Positions 8,653 to 16,917 of a stretch of 64,000 nt of DNA are shown in pieces. The stretch covers positions 36,473 to 100,472 of the forward strand of contig JBNGCX010000003.1 in the NCBI GenBank assembly GCA_049974865.1, given 5' to 3'. Each line of letters begins with the position of its first letter. Within the stretch, counting starts at the first letter, position 1. A program made the position numbers and the translations under genes. The notes beneath the pieces were generated by a model. The model saw only the letters and a program-made list of their open reading frames with translations. It ran no database searches and was not told the origin of the DNA. Origin of the DNA: JAGSOU01 sp049974865 (GTDB taxonomy: Bacteria > Pseudomonadota > Alphaproteobacteria > Rhodobacterales > Rhodobacteraceae).

Positions 8653-9036
8653 ATGGACCTGATCGCACAGCTTGAAGCCGAGCAGATCGAAACGCTCGGC
8701 AAGAAGATCCCGGATTTCAAGGCCGGTGACACCGTTCGCGTCGGTTACAAGGTGACCGAGGGCAGCCGCACCCGTGTGCAGAACTACGAAGGCGTCTGCA
8801 TCAGCCGCAAGAACGGCAACGGCATCGCCGGCTCGTTCACCGTGCGCAAGATCTCGTTCGGTGAAGGCGTGGAACGCGTGTTCCCGCTCTACTCGACCAA
8901 TATCGACAGCATCGAGGTGGTCCGCCGCGGCAAAGTCCGCCGCGCCAAGCTGTACTACCTGCGCTCGCGCCGCGGCAAATCGGCCCGTATCGCGGAAGTC
9001 ACCAACTACAAGCCCAAAGCCGGCACCGAGGCGTAA
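8653..9036 (+). CDS. rplS: 50S ribosomal protein L19
   Basis: A 127-residue L19 with the usual IPDFKAGDTVRVGYKV, EGVCISRKN and SFGEGVERVFPLYS blocks and a basic C-terminus (KVRRAKLYYLRSRRGKSARI). It has an AGGAGA ribosome site and lies 48 bases after trmD. It stabilises the 30S-50S interface. Confidence 0.98.
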   Translation: MDLIAQLEAEQIETLGKKIPDFKAGDTVRVGYKVTEGSRTRVQNYEGVCISRKNGNGIAGSFTVRKISFGEGVERVFPLYSTNIDSIEVVRRGKVRRAKLYYLRSRRGKSARIAEVTNYKPKAGTEA

Positions 9037-9047
9037 GGAGACGGGCC

Positions 9048-9269
9048 ATGAAAAAAGACATCCACCCCGATTACCACTTTATCGACGTCAAGCTGACCGA
9101 CGGCAGCGTGGTCAAGATGCGCTCGACCTGGGGCAGCGAGGGCGACAGCCTGTCGCTGGACATCGACCCCTCGGCGCACCCCGCCTGGACCGGCGGCTCG
9201 TCGCGCCTGATGGACACCGGCGGCCGCGTGTCGAAGTTCAAGAAGAAATACGAAGGCCTGGGCTTCTGA
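9048..9269 (+). CDS. rpmE: 50S ribosomal protein L31
   Basis: A 73-residue L31 beginning MKKDIHPDYHFIDVKLTDGS and ending in SRLMDTGGRVSKFKKKY. It has no Cys zinc ribbon, so it is the zinc-independent (C-minus) form, which alphaproteobacteria normally use. It lies 11 bases after rplS and directly before the operon terminator. Confidence 0.96.
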   Translation: MKKDIHPDYHFIDVKLTDGSVVKMRSTWGSEGDSLSLDIDPSAHPAWTGGSSRLMDTGGRVSKFKKKYEGLGF

Positions 9270-9293
9270 GACGCCCCGGCTTGCGCCGAACCG

Positions 9294-9326
9294 AACCCGC
9301 CAGACGCCGTCTGGCGGGTTTTTTTC
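9294..9326 (+). terminator. Rho-independent terminator after rpmE
   Basis: A perfect 12-base stem (AACCCGCCAGAC / GTCTGGCGGGTT) with a three-base loop at 9294-9320, followed at once by a T run. It ends the ribosomal-protein operon. Confidence 0.95.
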
Positions 9327-9499
9327 TTGCCGGGCGGATGCCGTCGCCGGTTTGCGCGGCCGCCGCCCGCGTGGTTTTTTAGCCGCGTCCCGAAGATTCC
9401 CGTCCCGCCCATCAATCGGCGTCTTTTCGCCAAGGCGGCCCCAACATATAGTGCCCTCAATCGTGAAATGGCGACTTACAAGACCATAAGGGGTGCGGC

Positions 9500-10309
9500 G
9501 TGGCGCATATTATCGTTGTCGGGAATGAAAAGGGCGGCGCGGGCAAATCGACCATGTCGATGCATATCGCCACGGCGCTGGCACGCATGGGCCACAAGGT
9601 GGGCGCGCTGGATCTGGACCTGCGCCAGCGCAGCTTCGGCCGCTACATGGAGAACCGCCGCGCCTATTGCGCGCGCGAGGGGCTGGACCTGCCCACCCCC
9701 GAATACCGCGACCTGCCCGAGGTCAATCGCGATCAGCTCGACCCCGGCGAGAACATCTATGACCGCCGCCTGTCGGTGGCCGTCTCCGGCCTCGAATCGG
9801 AGGTCGATTTCATCCTGATCGACTGCCCCGGCTCGCATACCCGCCTCAGCCAGGTGGCGCATACGCTGGCCGACACGCTGGTGACGCCGCTCAATGACAG
9901 TTTCGTCGATTTCGACCTGCTGGCGCGGATCGATTCGGCCACCGGCAAGATTCTCGGCCCCTCGATCTATTCCGAGATGGTCTGGAACGCCCGCCAGATG
10001 CGCGCCCAGGCCGGGCTGCCGCCCATCGACTGGGTGGTGTTGCGCAACCGCCTCGGCGCGCAGCAGATGCATAACAAGAAGAAGATGGGCAACGCCCTGG
10101 GCAATCTGAGCCGCCGCATCGGCTTCCGCGTGGCCCCCGGCTTCAAGGAGCGGGTGATCTTCCGCGAGTTGTTTCCCAATGGCCTGACCCTTCTGGACCT
10201 CAAGGATATCGGCGTCTCGGGGCTGAACCTTTCCAACATCGCCGCCCGGCAGGAACTGCGCGACCTGATGGCCGAGCTCGACCTGCCCGGAGTGCGCGCG
10301 GATTTCTGA
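9500..10309 (+). CDS. mipZ: Division-plane positioning ATPase MipZ
   Basis: A 269-residue ParA-superfamily ATPase. The deviant Walker A is KGGAGKST (11-18) and the Walker B-type strand is VDFILIDCPGSH. The remaining sequence, with PLNDSFVDFDLLARID and the later FRELFPNGLTLLDL, follows MipZ rather than ParA. MipZ forms a gradient from the ParB-bound origin at the pole and blocks FtsZ there, so division occurs mid-cell. It stands alone with its own promoter region downstream of the rpmE terminator, as usual in alphaproteobacteria. Confidence 0.93.
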   Translation: MAHIIVVGNEKGGAGKSTMSMHIATALARMGHKVGALDLDLRQRSFGRYMENRRAYCAREGLDLPTPEYRDLPEVNRDQLDPGENIYDRRLSVAVSGLESEVDFILIDCPGSHTRLSQVAHTLADTLVTPLNDSFVDFDLLARIDSATGKILGPSIYSEMVWNARQMRAQAGLPPIDWVVLRNRLGAQQMHNKKKMGNALGNLSRRIGFRVAPGFKERVIFRELFPNGLTLLDLKDIGVSGLNLSNIAARQELRDLMAELDLPGVRADF

Positions 10310-10424
10310 TCCGCATGGCGGCAGGGCCCGGCCGCGTCCCGGATGCGCCTGCCCGACCTGTCCATGGCCCGGGACAGGAGATAGACTCAGCATGCGTGAT
10401 TCCGATGGCGGCAAGGGGAAGCCC

Positions 10425-10700
10425 ATGCGCGAAACCGCAGTCATTGCCCATGTCACCGGCCGCGTCCAGGGCGTCTGGTTTCGGGCCTGGACGAAGGCCG
10501 AGGCCGAAAGGCGCGCGCTGTCCGGCTGGGTCCGGAACGAGGCGGACGGCTCCGTCACCGCCCTGATCTGCGGACCGGAGGCGGACGTGGCCGAGATGGT
10601 TTCGGCGCTGCGCCAGGGCCCGCCGGCCGCGCGCGTGTCGGGCGTCACCACGCAGGAAACCGAAGCGCCCCGCACCCCGGGTTTCCGGATCCTCCGCTGA
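10425..10700 (+). CDS. acyP: Acylphosphatase
   Basis: A 91-residue acylphosphatase, which hydrolyses carboxyl-phosphate bonds. The signature VTGRVQGVWFRAWTKAEA holds the catalytic Arg, and GWVRNEADGSVTALICG holds the catalytic Asn. I chose the ATG at 10425 because it gives the standard length and has an AAGGGGAA site 5 bases upstream. An in-frame ATG at 10392 with its own AGGAG would add 11 residues and cannot be excluded. No operon partner is evident. Confidence 0.88.
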   Translation: MRETAVIAHVTGRVQGVWFRAWTKAEAERRALSGWVRNEADGSVTALICGPEADVAEMVSALRQGPPAARVSGVTTQETEAPRTPGFRILR

Positions 10701-10858
10701 CCCGTCGCCAGCGCCGGCCTGCGGAAGGACGGGTTCGATCTGCCGTAGGCCCGCCCCCGCGCAGCACAATTGCGCCACATTTTTGACCGAAATTCGCCAC
10801 ATTCTCGCGCCAGCGTTGAACTCATTCACAGGCGAGGCCAATACCATCGAGGCCAGTC

Positions 10859-11227
10859 ATGAGCGATGCCGATTCCGGGGCTGAAACCGTCCAGATCGTT
10901 CCACGCCAGCCGGAGCTTACATCCGTAACCCTTTCTGCCGGTACAGTCGTGCTGACCTTGCGCGGTGCATTGCCCGTGGAACAGCTCCATCGCGGGGATC
11001 GCGTCATCACCAGAACGGGCGGCACCGTGCTGAAACGGGTGCATTCCCGCGATCACAAATGTTTCTGGCTCGAGTTCGACAATCCCGAGGTGGTCTACGT
11101 GCTCGACCGTCAATACCGGGTGACGCACGCCCCGCAGGATGGGGACGGGTCCGGCGCGACCGGGGCCAATCCGGCAGGCCCCGGCGCGGCCTGCGGCGAA
11201 GACGGGCCGCCGACACGGAAACATTGA
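10859..11227 (+). CDS. Truncated Hint-like domain protein
   Basis: A 122-residue protein. Residues about 24-55 (SAGTVVLTLRGALPVEQLHR, then GDRVITRTGG) match the N-terminal half of the Hint (hedgehog/intein-like) domain found in many Rhodobacteraceae proteins. The residue that would be the Hint nucleophile is not Cys, and the C-terminal His/Asn block is absent. After VVYVLDRQYRVTHAP the chain becomes Gly/Pro/Ala-rich. It is either a degraded Hint protein or a small non-processing relative. It stands alone between acylphosphatase and amidase. Confidence 0.6.
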   Translation: MSDADSGAETVQIVPRQPELTSVTLSAGTVVLTLRGALPVEQLHRGDRVITRTGGTVLKRVHSRDHKCFWLEFDNPEVVYVLDRQYRVTHAPQDGDGSGATGANPAGPGAACGEDGPPTRKH

Positions 11228-11375
11228 CCGTGCCGCCATCGCGCGGCGGCCGTCCCCCGACGCCCCATGATGACCATGCCATTCCCCCGCGCGCCCGGGC
11301 CAGGGCGACGGCGAAAGGCTGACCGGGCGCGGCCGCCCCCGATGCGGGCAGGCCCTCTGGCCGCTGGAGCCGCGT

Positions 11376-12641
11376 TCAGCCGAGCAGATCGGCCAGCCAT
11401 GCGGCGGCGCGCAGGACATCGCCATCACGCCCCATCGGGCCGACCACCTGAACCCCAAGCGGACGCCCGTCGCCCGCGCGCAGGCCTGGAACGTTGACAC
11501 AGGGCGCCCCGAGCAGCGTCCACAGCCGGTTGAAGACGGGCGAACCAGTGCCGCTCTTCCGATGCGGCGCGGCGCCGGGGGCCGAGGGCGTGACGAAAAT
11601 CGGGGTTTCGCCCAGATCTCCGGCGAAGCGGCGGCGCAGCTGCGCGATCATCAGGCGATCCCCGAGATGGGCCCGTTCGGGCACGTTCCGCCCCTCGTCG
11701 AGCATTGCACGCAATTGCGGGCTGAGCAGAGCGCGGTGGCTGTGCCATTCGTGGGCCAGCGCCTGATAGGCCTCGCGCGCCATGATGCGCGGATGCGCCT
11801 CGGCGGCGACGCCATAGACCTTGGGCAGCGTCACCTCGGCGGTGGGCACCCGCCCCCGCAGGAGGCGCTCCAGATCGCCCCAGGCCGCCTGCATCTCCGG
11901 CTCGGCGCTATCCCAGACGGGCGAACGGCAAAGACCGAGAACCGGCGGCCCGCCGGGCGCCCGCGCCGCCCTCAGCAGCGGCAGGCCCGTCACCGCCTCG
12001 GCAAAGAGCGCGGCATCGGCTACGCTGCGGGCGAACACGCCCACGGTGTCGAAACTGCGTGCCAGCGCCTTGACCCCGGCCGGTTCGATCAGATCGAAGC
12101 TGGGCTTGTAGCCGACCACACCGCAATAGGCCGCCGGCCGCACCACCGAGCCCGCGGTCTGCGTGCCCAGCGCGAGCGGCACCATCCCCGCCGCCACCGC
12201 CGCGGCCGAGCCGCTGGACGATCCGCCGGGCGTATGCCCGGGGGCGGCCGGGTTTCGGGTGGGGGCCGGTTTGTACGTGGCGAATTCCGTGGTCTCGGTC
12301 TTGCCCATCGCATAGGCGCCCTCGAGCCGCGCCAGCGCCACCACCGCGGCATCCACCGGCGACACGGCCTCGGTGTAGATCGGCGAGCCGCAGCCACGCG
12401 GCATGCCACGGGCGTGGATGACATCCTTCACCGCGATCGGCAGCCCCGCCAGCAGCCCCCGCCCCGGCGCCTCTGCCAGCCGCGCCAGCGCCGCCTCGGG
12501 GTCGAGATAGGCCCAGGCGTGCAGCTGCGGCTCAAGCTCGGCGCAGCACTCCAGCAGGGCCCGGAGGTATCCCTCGGGCGTGAGCGTGCCGGTATCGAAG
12601 GCGGACAGGACCTCCAACGCGGTCTCGGGTATCTTGCTCAT
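11376..12641 (-). CDS. Amidase-signature family hydrolase
   Basis: A 421-residue amidase-signature enzyme. The catalytic triad is visible: Lys72 in GLPIAVKDV, the Ser cluster GGSSSGSAAA (139-148) and the nucleophile Ser165 in TQTAGSVVRPA. It hydrolyses an amide bond; the substrate is unknown. It is shorter than GatA and has no gatB/gatC neighbour, so it is not the tRNA amidotransferase. The ATG at 12641 has a GGAGGG site just upstream; the open frame reaches 12791 but shows no family homology there. It may be monocistronic. Confidence 0.88.
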   Translation of the reverse strand: MSKIPETALEVLSAFDTGTLTPEGYLRALLECCAELEPQLHAWAYLDPEAALARLAEAPGRGLLAGLPIAVKDVIHARGMPRGCGSPIYTEAVSPVDAAVVALARLEGAYAMGKTETTEFATYKPAPTRNPAAPGHTPGGSSSGSAAAVAAGMVPLALGTQTAGSVVRPAAYCGVVGYKPSFDLIEPAGVKALARSFDTVGVFARSVADAALFAEAVTGLPLLRAARAPGGPPVLGLCRSPVWDSAEPEMQAAWGDLERLLRGRVPTAEVTLPKVYGVAAEAHPRIMAREAYQALAHEWHSHRALLSPQLRAMLDEGRNVPERAHLGDRLMIAQLRRRFAGDLGETPIFVTPSAPGAAPHRKSGTGSPVFNRLWTLLGAPCVNVPGLRAGDGRPLGVQVVGPMGRDGDVLRAAAWLADLLG

Positions 12642-12955
12642 GTCTCGCCCTCCGCTTGGCCCGCCCAGTCGCGGCTCAGACGAGTACTCTCCACCGCGTC
12701 GTTGAGTTTGCCAAGTTCGCAATATTCGTCGGCCTGATGGGCGAGGACGGACGCGCCGGCCCCCTCGCCCCAGGCATCTTGTATCTGGCATCTGGACGAG
12801 TTTCAGGCTTCTCAGCCCCGGAAAATCAAACCGGATCGGCCCCGTCTCGGTCTGCCGTGCCGGCGCCCGGCGAAACTTGTCGTGGCCGTCGGCATCGATC
12901 CCGGCCGGTCTGGCCGAAAGCGCGGACGCCTCGACATGCCGGGGATCGCGACCTC
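12642..12955. other. Intergenic 314 bases, no gene seen
   Basis: This lies between the amidase start and the end of the cbb operon. I see no credible gene. Two short G+C stem-loops, 12859-12871 (GCCGG-CGC-CCGGC) and 12902-12916, may mark the end of the cbb transcript on the minus strand, but neither has a T run. Confidence 0.5.
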
Positions 12956-13267
12956 TCAGTCATCCCCTGCGAGTTCCGCCTCGCCGTCCCAGCCGGCCGC
13001 CCGCGCCCGGGTCATCGCCGACGCCTGGATCGCAAGGTAGCGGTCCATGACATCGTCGGGCAGATTCGCCACGCGGAAGCCGTATTTCTCCCATTCGGCG
13101 TCGACCCTCGACCAGAGCTCCTCGATCCCCTGCACCAGCCAGCCCTCGCAGGTCTCGGTTTCGGGGATGATCCCGAAGGCCCGGGCGTCGCGGATGATCT
13201 TGCCCGTGTCAGTCATGCCGCCGTTCAGGTCGTTGTCGATGCCGACATAGCGTTTGGGTGCGGGCAT
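12956..13267 (-). CDS. Conserved small protein ending the cbb operon
   Basis: A 103-residue soluble acidic protein. I do not recognise a domain. It starts MPAPKRYVGIDNDLNGGMTD, has a Cys-Trp pair in ETCEGWLVQGIEELW and ends in an acidic tail. It begins 9 bases after the cbbO stop with a good AGGAGA site, so it is co-transcribed with cbbLSQO. Codon use is that of its neighbours. Position suggests a role with the CbbQ/CbbO RuBisCO activase, or simply passenger status; no function should be assigned. Confidence 0.7.
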   Translation of the reverse strand: MPAPKRYVGIDNDLNGGMTDTGKIIRDARAFGIIPETETCEGWLVQGIEELWSRVDAEWEKYGFRVANLPDDVMDRYLAIQASAMTRARAAGWDGEAELAGDD

Positions 13268-13276
13268 GGCTCTCTC

Positions 13277-15619
13277 CTAGCTCGTCAGGCTTGCGAACAG
13301 CGTGGGCAGCTTCTCGGGCAGCCGCGCGACGTGGTCCACGATGGTGTAGTTGTTGGCCCCGAAGATGCGTTTGACATAGGCGTCCGCGTTCGGGTCGAGC
13401 GTCAGGCAGTAGGTGAGGACGCCCTTGCCCTGCAGTTCCTCGACCGCCTTTCGGGTGTCGTGGCGCAGGTGCTGGGGGTCGCGTTCGTCGACATCCGCCG
13501 GCTCGCCGTCGGTCACCAGCAGGATCAGCTTGCGCCGCTCGGGCTGTTTCAGCAGCCCCGCCCCGGCATGGCGCAGCGCCGCGCCCATGCGGGTGGAGAG
13601 GCCCCCCTTCATCCCGTCCAGCCGCGCCTTGGCCTCGTCATCGAACCTCTGGGCGAAATCCTTGAAGCGGTAGTAATGCACGTCGTGCCGCCCGTCCGAG
13701 GCGAAGCCGTGAATGGCAAAGGGATCGCCGATGCCGGCCATCGCGGTGGCCACAAGGGTGGCGGCCTCGCGGGTCAGGTCGAGCACAGTCTTCCCGGCGC
13801 CCTCCACCGGGTCGTTGGTGCTCTCGGACAGGTCCAGCAGCACCGTCACGGCAAGGTCGCGCGATTTGATGACGTTGCGCATGGTGATGCGCGGGTTGGG
13901 CTGTTCGCCCATGCGGATCGCCACCATGGCGTCGACCGCGGCGTTGATGTCGATCTCGTCGCCGTCCTCCATGTTCCGCACCCGCTGGACGCCGGCGGGG
14001 CTGAGCATGTCGATGATCTGGCGGATGCGGTGGGCGACGGGTTTGTGCTCGGCCAGGATCTCCTCGACGGTTCCCGGGTCGCCCCTGGTCGCGCGGCGCT
14101 CATAGACCGTCGCCCAGTCGGGGCGGTAGAGCTGCACCTGGTAGTCCCATTCCTGGTAATGGAACGGGGCCGAGATCGGCTCTTTGCCCCACATGTCATT
14201 GAAACTGGTCTTCGCCTCGCCCGCGTCCTCATAGGGCATGAACTCGTCGCTGCAGACCCAGATCTCCTGCGCATCGTCCCCGGCCAGTTCTGCATCGACC
14301 TCATGCGCCATCTCCATGACCGAGACATGCTTGCGCACCTGCCGCTGCGAGGCCGGGACGTATTCGGCGCCGTGGGCGTCCCAATCGAATTCCTCGAACT
14401 CCCAGACGAAGCGGTTGTCGTCGCGGTAGGGAATGCGGAGCGTGTTGAGGATACGCAGGCTGGGCACCTCCTGCCGGGCGGCGAAGACGTGGAAAAGCTC
14501 CATCCCGAGGCCCCAGGAGAAACGGTTGTCCCGCGCCCTGTCGGCAATCCCGGCGTGGAACCTGGCGCCCAGCGCATCGAGATCTGCATCGCCGGTCCCA
14601 GCGGCGGGGTTGTTCAGGAGGTGCGCGACGCGCTCCAGCGCCTCGACGGTGGCGTGTTCGAGCTGCCCCTCGTGTTCAACCGCAAGCAGGCTGCCCCAGA
14701 GCTTGGCCAGTCCCGGGAAGTCCTGCGCCGCGCACCACTCGACGCGGGCGTCCTCGACCAGCCCGATGAAGAACATCTGCGCGGGGCTGAGTTGCTCGGC
14801 CGAAATCGGCGCCGCGGTGTATTGGATATGCGCCGCCTGGTGGGCGACCATGGCGCGGTAAAGCTCGAAACCGGCGATGCCCGCGATATCGTTGAGCGCG
14901 TCGGGCAGATGCACGACATGGTGCTCGATATAGGGGCGGAAGCCCTCGTAATCGGCCGCCGTCGGGCGCAGGAAGAAATCCCGTCCCCACAGCGCGCGGA
15001 GGTAGAAGTTGAGCTTGCGCTGCGCGTCGATGAACAAGGTGCCGCGGCGCTCTTGCTGGAGCATCTTGCGCGCGTCGGGGCTGTCCAGCGCGAAGTATTT
15101 CACCAGGTTCGGCAGGTCGCGCTTATAGGCGTCGGCGCCGAAATTGGCCCAGCGGCGCAGGCCAGAGAGCGTCAGCTTGGACAGCAACTCGTCGATATGG
15201 GCCAGCATGGGGCGCAGACCCCGCGCGGCCTTGGCCGACAGCTGGTGGATGAGCGCGAGATAGCCGCGCAGGAGTTCCGGGTCACCCAGCCGCCGTGCCG
15301 CCGTGGGCAGCGAGGAGAACAGCAGCGCGATCACCTCGCCCGAGGTCATGGAGCTGAGCTTCATCGCCGCCCCCACGCAGTCGCGGATCACGTCCTCGCC
15401 GCATTCCTTGACCACCGCCGGCATGTTCTCGAGATAGGCGAGCACCAGGTCGTGGCCCCGGCCCAGATTGCACAGCCCACGGGCCCCCTCCATGTAGTCG
15501 GACAGGCCGGCGGGCGACATGACGCGGGCGGCCTCGTGGAAGGTCGACTCGATCGTGTCGAGCAACTCCGGCGGGGCCTTGGCGAAACAGGCGCGGTAAT
15601 CGTCGAGGTTCAGGGTCAT
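13277..15619 (-). CDS. cbbO: RuBisCO activase adaptor CbbO
   Basis: A 780-residue CbbO. The C-terminal von Willebrand A domain (about 585-780) carries the metal-ion site start DLSES (596-600) and LVTDGEPADVDERD. The long N-terminal part is the conserved CbbO helical region. With the CbbQ hexamer it forms the activase that pulls inhibitory sugar phosphates from form I RuBisCO; the VWA domain bridges to RuBisCO. It lies 14 bases after cbbQ. A similar pair (NorQ/NorD) serves nitric oxide reductase, but the adjacency of cbbLS fixes the assignment here. Confidence 0.93.
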   Translation of the reverse strand: MTLNLDDYRACFAKAPPELLDTIESTFHEAARVMSPAGLSDYMEGARGLCNLGRGHDLVLAYLENMPAVVKECGEDVIRDCVGAAMKLSSMTSGEVIALLFSSLPTAARRLGDPELLRGYLALIHQLSAKAARGLRPMLAHIDELLSKLTLSGLRRWANFGADAYKRDLPNLVKYFALDSPDARKMLQQERRGTLFIDAQRKLNFYLRALWGRDFFLRPTAADYEGFRPYIEHHVVHLPDALNDIAGIAGFELYRAMVAHQAAHIQYTAAPISAEQLSPAQMFFIGLVEDARVEWCAAQDFPGLAKLWGSLLAVEHEGQLEHATVEALERVAHLLNNPAAGTGDADLDALGARFHAGIADRARDNRFSWGLGMELFHVFAARQEVPSLRILNTLRIPYRDDNRFVWEFEEFDWDAHGAEYVPASQRQVRKHVSVMEMAHEVDAELAGDDAQEIWVCSDEFMPYEDAGEAKTSFNDMWGKEPISAPFHYQEWDYQVQLYRPDWATVYERRATRGDPGTVEEILAEHKPVAHRIRQIIDMLSPAGVQRVRNMEDGDEIDINAAVDAMVAIRMGEQPNPRITMRNVIKSRDLAVTVLLDLSESTNDPVEGAGKTVLDLTREAATLVATAMAGIGDPFAIHGFASDGRHDVHYYRFKDFAQRFDDEAKARLDGMKGGLSTRMGAALRHAGAGLLKQPERRKLILLVTDGEPADVDERDPQHLRHDTRKAVEELQGKGVLTYCLTLDPNADAYVKRIFGANNYTIVDHVARLPEKLPTLFASLTS

Positions 15620-15633
15620 GGCGCGCTCCGCCG

Positions 15634-16443
15634 TCAGACGAAGAAGGTCTCCACCGCCGCCTGCAGCGTCTGGCGCATGTCGGCATCGTCCGTCAGCGGG
15701 GTGACCAGCGTCATCTGGCAGGCCGCGCCCGGGTCGATCCCCTCGGCGATCATCTGGCCGGCATAGACCAGCAGACGGGTGGAAATGCCTTCGTCCAGGC
15801 CGTGGCCCTTGAGGTTGCGGGTGCGGTGGGCGATCTGGACCAGCTTCGTCGCGGTCTCGCCGTCCACGCCCGTCTCGCGCGCCACGATCTCGGCCTCGAG
15901 ATCAGCCTCGGGATAGTCGAAATCGAGCGCCGCGAAACGCTGCTTAGTCGACTGCTTGAGGTCCTTCATCAGCGACTGGTAGCCGGGGTTGTACGAGATC
16001 ACGAGCTGGAAATCCGGGTGCGCCTCGATGATCTCGCCCTTCTTGTCCAGGGGCAGCGTGCGGCGGTGGTCGGTCAGCGGGTGGATCACCACGGTGGTGT
16101 CCTGGCGCGCCTCTACGATCTCGTCGAGATAGCAGATCGCCCCGATCCGCGCCGCCGTGGTCAGCGGCCCGTCCTGCCACTTGGTCCCGTCCTTGTCGAG
16201 CAGGAAGCGGCCCACCAGGTCAGAGGCGGTCATGTCCTCGTTGCAGGCGACGGTGATCAGCGGGCGGCCCAGCCGCCAGGCCATGTATTCGACGAAGCGC
16301 GACTTGCCGCATCCGGTCGGCCCCTTCAGCATCACCGGCATCCGCCGGGCATAGGCGGCCTCGTAGAGTTTCTCTTCCTGGCCGACGACCCGATAGAACG
16401 GCTCGGCCTTCACCTTGAACTGTTCGACGTCGTGCTTGGTCAT
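15634..16443 (-). CDS. cbbQ: RuBisCO activase AAA+ ATPase CbbQ
   Basis: A 269-residue MoxR-type AAA+ ATPase. Walker A is GPTGCGKS (41-48) and the Walker B segment is ICYLDEI (103-109); TKQRFAALDFDYPE is the sensor/arginine-finger region. It forms the ring motor of the CbbQO activase. The ATG at 16443 has a GGGAGG site upstream; longer starts run back into cbbS. It is third in the operon. Confidence 0.94.
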   Translation of the reverse strand: MTKHDVEQFKVKAEPFYRVVGQEEKLYEAAYARRMPVMLKGPTGCGKSRFVEYMAWRLGRPLITVACNEDMTASDLVGRFLLDKDGTKWQDGPLTTAARIGAICYLDEIVEARQDTTVVIHPLTDHRRTLPLDKKGEIIEAHPDFQLVISYNPGYQSLMKDLKQSTKQRFAALDFDYPEADLEAEIVARETGVDGETATKLVQIAHRTRNLKGHGLDEGISTRLLVYAGQMIAEGIDPGAACQMTLVTPLTDDADMRQTLQAAVETFFV

Positions 16444-16461
16444 TGCTGCCTCCCGGGGTTG

Positions 16462-16487
16462 CCCCGGCCCTGAGAGGAGGGCCGGGG
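16462..16487 (-). promoter_or_regulatory. Intercistronic stem-loop cbbS-cbbQ
   Basis: A perfect 10-base stem (CCCCGGCCCT / AGGGCCGGGG) with a six-base loop in the 53-base gap between cbbS and cbbQ. There is no T run. It could protect the cbbLS part of the message or partly terminate transcription. Confidence 0.7.
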
Positions 16488-16496
16488 ATGTCGCGC

Positions 16497-16853
16497 TCAG
16501 ACAGGTTTGCCGCGATAGACGACCATCTCGGCACCCTTGGACTGGGCGTAGTTGTCGTAGCCGACCAGGCGCACGTGGTTGTTCGGATGCGCCTTGTGGC
16601 AGGCCTCGGCCTCGGCAAGGATGCGGTCGACATCGGTCTCGCCGAACATCGGCAGCTTCCACATGTACCAATAGTGGTCGAAGGCGTTTTCCGGCTCGGT
16701 ATGCTCGACGGCCGGGTTCCAGCCCTTGGACACGATGTATTCCACCTGCTTGCGGATGCGCTCCGCGTCCATCTCGGGCAGGTAGGAGAAGGTCTCGAAC
16801 TTGCGGCTTTCGACGTCGCCGAGGCTCGATTTGTAGTCCTGCATTTCACTCAT
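16497..16853 (-). CDS. cbbS: RuBisCO small subunit, form IA
   Basis: A 118-residue green-type small subunit containing MQDYKSSLGDVESRKFETFS, YLPEMDAERIRKQVEYI and HYWYMWKLPMFGETD, all characteristic of form IA. At 118 residues it is a little longer at the N-terminus than carboxysomal small subunits, in keeping with the non-carboxysomal (cbbQ-linked) IA class as I know it. The first ATG is used; a second lies three codons in. It sits 64 bases after cbbL. Confidence 0.97.
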   Translation of the reverse strand: MSEMQDYKSSLGDVESRKFETFSYLPEMDAERIRKQVEYIVSKGWNPAVEHTEPENAFDHYWYMWKLPMFGETDVDRILAEAEACHKAHPNNHVRLVGYDNYAQSKGAEMVVYRGKPV

Positions 16854-16882
16854 GGGTCTTCCTCATATGCATGGGTAGAGAT

Positions 16883-16909
16883 CAGGCCCCGGACCGCGCC
16901 CGGGGCCTG
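16883..16909 (-). promoter_or_regulatory. Intercistronic stem-loop cbbL-cbbS
   Basis: A perfect 10-base stem (CAGGCCCCGG / CCGGGGCCTG) with a seven-base loop between cbbL and cbbS. It has no T run. With the cbbS-cbbQ hairpin it brackets cbbS and probably shapes subunit stoichiometry or message stability. Confidence 0.7.
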
Positions 16910-16917
16910 CGGTCCGA

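Noticed and set aside
11376..12641. GatA of the tRNA amidotransferase
   Set aside because: Too short, and no gatB or gatC beside it. It is a general amidase-signature enzyme.
12656..15766. Very long open frame on the plus strand opposite cbbO
   Set aside because: It is an antisense shadow caused by G+C-rich third positions. It is rich in His/Gln/Arg/Gly, has no family features, and cbbO on the other strand is certain.
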